From the NCBI RefSeq assembly GCF_030272615.1, contig NC_081410.1, positions 291,618,457 to 291,682,456 on the forward strand: 64,000 bases of DNA, in the 5' to 3' direction. This document shows, one piece after another, positions 57,914-64,000 of the stretch. The notes below the pieces were generated by a model. The model did not search any database and had not been told where the DNA came from. It saw only the letters and a program-made list of their open reading frames with translations. The position numbers and the translations under genes were made by a program. The stretch's first letter is position 1, and each line of letters opens with the position of its first letter. This stretch comes from Cryptomeria japonica (lineage: Eukaryota > Streptophyta > Pinopsida > Cupressales > Cupressaceae).

Positions 57914-58461
57914 ATCTCCCCTTTTGACATTAGTTGAGATGTTTGACAAAAACTACTTTCAAAGTCATAACTCAGAAACTATATACTTGCAAAATGACTA
58001 CACTTGACAATATATACAATAGTCAATGAAATAGTATATACAGATATACTCCCCTTATCATTATTCTGTACATAACTCTGAATTTTGCATGTTCAGTTCT
58101 ATTTTGTGCTTGTGCTCGATATACTCCCCTTGTATAAAATACTCAAAACTGTGTTACCAAAACTGTATCACTCTCCAAATATAGTATTACTCCCCCTTTG
58201 TCGGGTATTACTTCCCTCTATGTAGTATTATAATATTACACCCCCTTTTTGACAACCATCAAAAACTTAATTTCCATCTGGAGGCGGTACCTGATCAAAA
58301 ATAGACTTATACTTGGTCCGAGCATCAGTGAGGGCGACTGAGAGTGAATCCTTTACACTTTCCATTAAGGAAGTTTGTGCTTGAATATCAGCTAAGAGTG
58401 ATATTAAGCCATCAAGAGTGCTTCCCTCCTGTGTAGTTGATAGGCATGTAGCTCTATTGAT
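57914..58461 (-). other. Element E polypurine tract and 3' untranslated region
   Basis: The minus strand GTCAAAAGGGGAGAT (57928-57914) abuts the 3' LTR and is the polypurine tract. The rest, up to the ORF B stop at 58462, has several C-rich runs (purine-rich on the element's strand) and no gene. Confidence 0.75.
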
Positions 58462-61400
58462 CTATTCATGTACTGATGAGAGATGAGGAAGAAATAATTT
58501 CTGAAGGGTCATTATGTCCATCCTAATTTTATGCTCTTCATTCCTTAGCTCTAACTGTTGAGCCATGAGCTGTTGAAGCTTTGTATAAAAATTCTGAACT
58601 GAATTAGGCTCGGTGGTCAACTTAGTTGAGAGATCAGTGATCTCTTTCTCGATTGCATCAGTTTTATTTTTGATATCTTTAATGAATAAGGAAAATGTAC
58701 ATAGTTTATGAAACAAATAAAGAATATGCTTGAGTTGAGGGGACAACTCAGCAATGAATTTGACAAGCTTTACTTTTCCTATAGCGAGAGCTTTTTGTAC
58801 CTCTTCAATCATTTTTGTTGTAAGCTCTTTATCCTTTAGCTTTCTTAAGTACTCAGATGCATCAACTCCAAATGTTTCTATTTGAGTAAGGAGTTCATCC
58901 AGTTGAATGTGGATGGCTGCATCGGTTGACACTGTTGTTGAAGGTAGCATTTCTGTTAGTAGTGTCTTAACCTTCTGAAGTACTTTATTCTTCTTTTGTA
59001 TGGCCAGTTGCTTCTCCTCTTTGGCCTTTGCTTTGTATAGTTCACCAAATTTAGTGAGTGCTTGCCCTTTCAATTTGGAGATGTATACATTGGGCAACAC
59101 TATCGGTTTAGACAAGTCAAATTTGAAACTATGCTTTCTCACCTTCTTTTCTTTTCCTTTGGTTGGTTGCACTAAGACAAGTTCTTGTGAGGCTTGTTGA
59201 CCCTCAGTAGGTTGCTCGGTAGATGCAACACTTTGGTTGGTTCCTGTAGCCATTGTAGTGTCCTTGGGTGTCTCGGTGCTAGGGGTCTCAGCTGTAACAT
59301 TTGCAGTGCTCGACGGTGCTTGGGACATCTGATCTTTGGTTGTATCTTCTGCTGCTTTAGATTTGTTACCTTCGGTGCCTTGCTCTGTGTCCTTGGGAGC
59401 TTCGGTTGAGACAGGTGGCTTCACCGGCGGATAAGGCTGAACTTGTTCTAGAACAGATTCACTAGATACAAGTTTTGCATAGGTAGTGCCTTCAATCATT
59501 TCCTGCTCTGGTGCTGCTTCATCCATTACATCTTCATCAATTTGAATAGTGTCAACCGGGTCTGGACCTTGCTCGGTGACATCTGGATCTTGCTCGGTGA
59601 CATCAAAAATTTCAATTTGAGATTGTTCATCGACATCCTTTTGTTTGAAGATCTCCTGCCACTTGGCTTTTGTCTCATTTTCCACATCTATGTATAGCCC
59701 ATTCATCAATTTTAAGGCTCTCTATTTGACAAGAAATTTAGAATTGTATGTGGTCAAATGCTTCTTGATTTCTACTATGGACATATCAGGGAATAGATGG
59801 ACTAGACTTCTTTCTCTTATTTGTCTCTCTGAGTCCATTGCATATTTCCATCTGTTATCAATATGTAAGTATAATTCACTCGGGAGTGACTTTACTAGTT
59901 CTAATGGAGCTAGCCAAAACTTTAGAAGTGTATAGATGACAGCTTCTTCAATTTGTCGCTTCTCATCATTATTCCTAGTCTCTTACTTAACATATCTAAA
60001 TCCTACAAATCCACTGTATTCTTTAAGATTGGCACAAAAAATTTCAACACTATGAATATTTACCTTTTTGCTTTTTACAATCTGAAATTTGTTCACATCA
60101 TCAGATTCTGTATCACTCGACTCTTTTGCCAAAATGAGTCTCTGAGTAGATTTCTTATAGGTCTTGGTTACCTTGGGTGTAGTAACACTCTTTTGTTTCT
60201 TACTCGGTGATGCAGCTGATGCTCTAGTGTTGGGTCTCTTTGTTGGTGGAGTTGGTAGGGCCTTTGAAATGTCCTATTTCTTTCTTTTCAAAACTTTACC
60301 CTTAGGCAACTTTGTACATAATGTTATTGCTGCCTCTTGAGCTTCTAATTCCTCTTCGGTAATGGCAAGATTGCCTTTGACAGGTGTAGAGGAGGATTCT
60401 TCTTTGAATTTCTCAGATAAAACCTTTATCATTTTTGTAGCTTTTCTTGTAGCCTTAGGTACTACAATGCTCATTTTTACTTTTTCCTTCACCTCTTCAT
60501 ATGTTCCATATCTTAGTTCGGTTGCATGCCTTGGCAATGATAAATAGGCATCAATTTGTTGTTGTGTTATATCATAATCAATCTCATAACCCATTGGTGG
60601 CAAAGATTGAGTCCTCGGTTCAACAGCATTCACATAACAATAATCAGTGTCTACCCCAAAACATATATTATCCTTATATTTTTCTACGAGCTATGAAATT
60701 TGCAGAAATAGTCATCCATGATATCATTAAAGTTATCACCTAACTTCTTGATGAAGTCATTGATCAAATGGGTGATAGGTCGGTGTAGCTCCCATACTAC
60801 TTTATCGACTGAGGGAAAGAACTTCTCAAAGTAGAAAAACATGCATACAAGAAGTGAACCAAACTTTAGTGTATTTGCTGAGTTGTTCTTCTTCAGCTTC
60901 CTTATTGTGTTCAGGTTCTCAAACAAGTTCTTCAGTAGCACTTCACATAAATCTCCTTTCATTCCCTTCTTCACTATTTTGTAAGCCAAGTCAACTGCAG
61001 CACATGGTACACTATTTTCCCTTGCAGATTGGAAGAAACAGTAACCAATTACTCTAATTGCAAACTTGAGTTCTGCATCAATGACATTATTCAATTTTAG
61101 TCCTTGGTAATCAGATTCTACTCCAGTTAGACTGGTTATCTTTTTTTGTGATATCATTTTCTATGCTCTTGCATGATCATAGATAGGATACCAGGTGATC
61201 AGATGAATGATTTCCTTAGTGATCTTGAACGGTTTCTCTTGTAGCCACATGAAATCATCATGTACTCTGCTCAAGACAAAATTAACCCACTAGGGTTTGA
61301 ACACACAGGGATAGACAAGGGCTTCAGTTAATCCCTTGATTTTGATATGCTCAAATTTGCTATCCAGGTTGCCATCAGTACAAAGTTCATCATATGTGTC

Positions 61401-61601
61401 ACTAATCTCGACATGACCGAGTTCCTCAACATGGCATTTGGTGAAGAATCTAACATCTTCAACTAACAAGACTCAATCCGGGATGAGTGAAAATGCAGTT
61501 TTGTCATCTAGTTCAGAGGCAACTTTGGGAGTTAAAAAATATTTCAGCGAGGGCTTCTCCACATTTTTGACAACTATGGGATCTTGGATCTTGGGCGCCA
61601 T
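58462..61601 (-). pseudogene. Element E ORF B: large protein of unknown family
   Basis: ATG at 61601, stop at 58462, about 1046 codons. One frameshift near 60690; stops include those near 61470, 61290 and 61160, at 60684 beside the frameshift, at 60274, and near 59985 and 59720. The N-terminal two-thirds share blocks with D: VEELG, WVNFVLSRVHDDF, KITK, AYKIVK, GDLCEVL, LKFGSLLVCMFFYF, RPIT, VEKYKDNICF, AVEPRTQSLPPMGYE, RYGTYEE. The last 415 residues are open: a Thr/Glu/Pro/Gln-rich low-complexity stretch, a basic patch (KGKEKKVRKHSF), then long helices likely to form a coiled coil. No enzyme motif or membrane-anchored envelope pattern is seen. It occupies the place where pol would be. Confidence 0.62.
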
Positions 61602-62100
61602 TGTAGGTTTCAGGTAAGATTTAGCAAATTATCCTTAGGGTTTACAAACGACTGACGCTTCACACTCGGTAGACAATAGCAATTTGACTAGATTGGAAAC
61701 CAGCTTAACAGTGTGAATAGATTTGATGTAAATACCTCAAAATTCGCTCTAAATGAAGTTTGATCACCTTGATTCACTCTTCTCTACTTCTCAAAAACTT
61801 GGTGAATGAAAATGACCGCAAAAATACTTTTAAGTACTCAAAAATACCTTATCGGGCTCCGTGCAAGTTAGGTCAAAACATTAAATGCACTCGGTTCACC
61901 TTTTACCGATTGACTCCTTTTTTTGTTCTAACCGAGTAACCAAATTTCCTTTATTAACCGACTTGACAGGTTTCCTGTAAAGTATTATAAACTGACTAAT
62001 TGCATCTTAACTATGCAGATTTTGAATTTTGTACATAATAGAATAGGAACTGTTACAATTTAACCTTTAGAGAATGCAGTCCCTTCATACCTTTTCCTGA
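61602..62100 (-). other. Element E spacer between ORF A and ORF B
   Basis: About 500 bp without an open frame; AT-rich. It separates the two coding units, so ORF B would need its own translation start, internal initiation or splicing. Nothing in the sequence decides which. Confidence 0.5.
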
Positions 62101-63501
62101 CTAATTTGAAATAGGTGCACCTAGCTCGATAGGTAAGGTGTTTTCTTCATCTGACATAATTTCCTTCTTTTTCCAAATCATCTTGAATTTTTCTTTTATC
62201 TCTTCAGTGTCTCTTCTAGGTTGATCTCTGCAATCTCCAACTAAATGTCCAACTTTGTGACAATGAAAACATGCCATACCAGGATTTCTCCATGATCTTC
62301 GGTTGTTCATTCCAAACCTTATAAAATAGTTGGCACTAATATGTCCATATCTTCCACAACATTTGCACCATATCCTTGTATTGTAATCCCACGATACTAC
62401 AAAATATTGTTGGTAATGATCTGTGTGAGTTCGGTAACCTCTAGTGTTTGCTCGGTGTGGATACTACATGTAGTTCTTTTGCTTAGACCAGCACTTCTCG
62501 GTACCATGTTCATATCTATTGCAGTTTCTACAAAACCCTTTGAAATTTGCCTTCTGATAGTTGTTAATAGACTTTGTCCTACATTGATTAGATGTGTGAC
62601 CATATTTATTGCAATTGTAACAATATCCATTGAACTTAGTGATATTTGGTTGCTTACCTTTTCTGATCTGGCATATGTTGGCAGTATGACCTTGATTTCC
62701 ACAGTAGTAGCAAATAGGCTTCTTCCTTTTGATGTTATTCCTTTTTTCAGCTTGTTTTGATGATTCTCCTCTCTCGGTAGTATGAATTCCTTTCTCGGTT
62801 GATTCTTTTCCTTTGTAACCGAGTCCTCCTTCTTTGGAGGGTCGTCTTGTATTCAGTTGCTCATCCAACATCTTTGATGCTTCATAACTTTTCTTCAATG
62901 TTTCCTTGGATTTCTTCTCTGTTTCAAGTTCATTGCTCAACCTTGATACTTCAAGTTTCAATGCTTGATTCTCATCATCTTTCAGATTTGCTTCATGATG
63001 AGTATAACCTAGTTGATCTGTCAGATTTTGTTGAATCCTAGTCAACCTTATGATTTCATCTTTCTTATCAGATACTAAAGCTTCAAGTTGTTGTTTCTCT
63101 CTTTCTAGATCTCTTACTTTGTCCTCAGTTGTCCTCAATGCATCAATATTTTTAGTCATCTGTGTACTGAAATGTTCATGTTCCCTTTTCATTGCTTTTA
63201 GTTGATCAACCAACGCTTTGTTCTTTTCTTTCAACCTTCCAATCATTTCTTCAGTCTCTTCAGATATACTATTCTCATATGATGTCTCCATTTGTTCCAC
63301 TAACTCTTGAGAATCCTGCAAGTCATCAGATAATCTTCTCCTTACTTTCAGAGATTTTTGCATTTGCCTTTGCATGTCTACAATCACTTGATTTGCATTA
63401 TCCAGCTCTTCTTGTAGATACACAATCCTCCGAGATTGTTTGTAGCCTTTCATTGATAAGATCTTTCTCTTTAGGTAGTTAAACCCTTTTCCAAGATTCA
63501 A
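62101..63501 (-). pseudogene. Element E ORF A: coiled-coil protein with five CCHC knuckles
   Basis: One register with a single stop at 62464. The open frame begins inside the primer site (TTG at 63501); the first ATG is at 63453. About 200 residues of Glu/Lys-rich coiled coil come first, then the Sirevirus-gag-like phrase LDEQLNTRRPSKEGGLGY, a basic stretch, and five CX2CX4HX4C units: CYYCGNQGHTANIC, CYNCNKYGHTSNQC, CRNCNRYEHGTEKC, CKCCGRYGHISANY (last Cys now Tyr, after the stop) and CFHCHKVGHLVGDC. Such knuckles bind nucleic acid, as in gag nucleocapsid. The usual N-terminal gag fold is missing. Most copia gags have one knuckle, so five is unusual. Confidence 0.75.
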
Positions 63502-63513
63502 GCTCTAATACCA
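63501..63513 (-). other. Element E primer-binding site (tRNA-Met-type)
   Basis: Minus strand TGGTATTAGAGCT, one mismatch to the standard site, two bases from the LTR. Confidence 0.85.
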
Positions 63514-63515
63514 AT

Positions 63516-64000
63516 TGTTAGGCCCAATATGGAAAGCAAATGTACTGAGAGGGGAGGGGTGAATCAGTACTTCAAAACTTTTCTTCAATAATAACCTTAC
63601 TGTTATTCATAAATAGAATAGTGCAGTAACATAAAATAAAACTAAAACAAATGAGTAACAATCATACATGATTCACTCCATAACAAATATATTTTGGTCA
63701 CGCAGAAACTCTTGGTTAGAGAGAAAAACTGCGGTGGGGATGGCACCCACAACTTCAGTACTGCAATAATAAAGATTGCTCTGTTAGAGATACATTTAGC
63801 TATTTCTGGTGGCTTACCCTGTTAGGAGTAACAAGATCTCTTAGATCTACCTTACTAAAGGATTTTACAACACTATATAAATGTTGCACCTGGTTAGAGG
63901 ATTTACAATTTTATAGACTTGGTTAGAGTCTTTTACCCTGCTAAAGGTATCTCTTTCAACTTCACAATTTTACAATAAAATCATTACAAATATCTGCAAC
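63516..64000 (-). repeat. Element E, 5' LTR (first 485 plus-strand bases; cut by window end)
   Basis: Collinear with 56751-57235 with about 17 differences, starting TGTTAGGCCC. Confidence 0.88.

Larger units (their letters stand above)
56751..64000 (-). mobile_element. Element E: pol-less Sirevirus-like element (runs off window)
   Basis: Minus-strand element: the 5' LTR (from 63516, cut by the window end), a tRNA-Met-type primer site, a coiled-coil/multi-CCHC pseudogene (ORF A), a 500-bp spacer, a 3.1-kb second frame (ORF B), a polypurine tract and a complete 3' LTR (56751-57913). The 485 bp of LTR visible twice differ at about 17 positions by hand. No integrase, RT, RNase H or protease motif is present. 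It interrupts the PPR fragment; the left flanking 5 bp are CAGGT. Confidence 0.88.

Noticed and set aside
58462-61601. Reading ORF B as the envelope-like gene of Sireviruses
   Set aside because: No signal peptide or terminal transmembrane anchor is apparent, and it sits in place of pol rather than after it.
63192-63482. Plus-strand frame with a Phe/Leu/Ser-rich, membrane-like product
   Set aside because: Antisense shadow of ORF A's coiled coil; Glu/Lys-rich codons read as Leu/Phe/Ser on the other strand.

Overview
The window reads as intergenic DNA from a large plant nuclear genome, most likely a gymnosperm (conifer-type). It is AT-rich and almost entirely LTR retrotransposons nested in one another. 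Their domain sets (Ty1/copia and Ty3/gypsy with plant-type primer sites) are plant-specific. The only host-gene sequence I recognise is a short pentatricopeptide-repeat (PPR) fragment whose wording resembles gymnosperm PPR genes. That lineage call is from memory and moderately secure. I see no intact host gene, no RNA gene and no CRISPR array. Every long reading frame is broken, so the coding entries are pseudogenes.

Layout. (1) 1-27192: a minus-strand Ty3/gypsy element of the Tat/OTA type (element A). Its left LTR is cut by the window start and its right LTR is 24286-27192. Three younger elements sit inside it. Element B (1934-7943) is a Ty1/copia element flanked by TACAT, in the RNase H-integrase region. 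Element C (12887-23954) is an 11-kb pol-less element with 4.3-kb LTRs flanked by CTAGG, in the first codons of A's gag. A 343-bp TRIM (24424-24766) flanked by GGGTA lies in A's right LTR. (2) 27193-33388: mostly unassigned, with a foldback region near 28.3-28.5 kb and one degenerate gypsy-type LTR (29156-30409). (3) 33389-38321: element G2, a plus-strand gypsy-like element with only the zinc-finger part of a gag. (4) 38322-44915: remains of a minus-strand element J, whose LTR was hit by element H (39720-44516, flanked by CTAGT). H carries unrecognised reading frames. (5) 44916-56104: gypsy-like element G, split by element D (45388-51946) and by a solo LTR (53508-54731). (6) 56105-56750: a repeat patch and the PPR fragment. 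(7) 56751-64000: element E, which interrupts the PPR fragment and runs off the window.

The most interesting signal is the pair D and E. Both are minus-strand, Sirevirus-like elements with tRNA-Met-type primer sites and polypurine tracts but no protease, integrase, reverse transcriptase or RNase H. Each encodes a coiled-coil protein with several CCHC zinc knuckles. Each also encodes a second frame of about 3.1 kb (ORF B) that is clearly homologous between the two but that I cannot assign to a family. Element C is a second pol-less system. It shares A's primer-binding site and a GC-rich LTR module, so it may be mobilised by A-like elements.

Relative ages by hand comparison of LTR pairs are: B about 2 percent, E about 3-4 percent over the visible part, C about 4 percent in its first 285 bp, and A about 10 percent. 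B and C are therefore younger than A, as the nesting requires.
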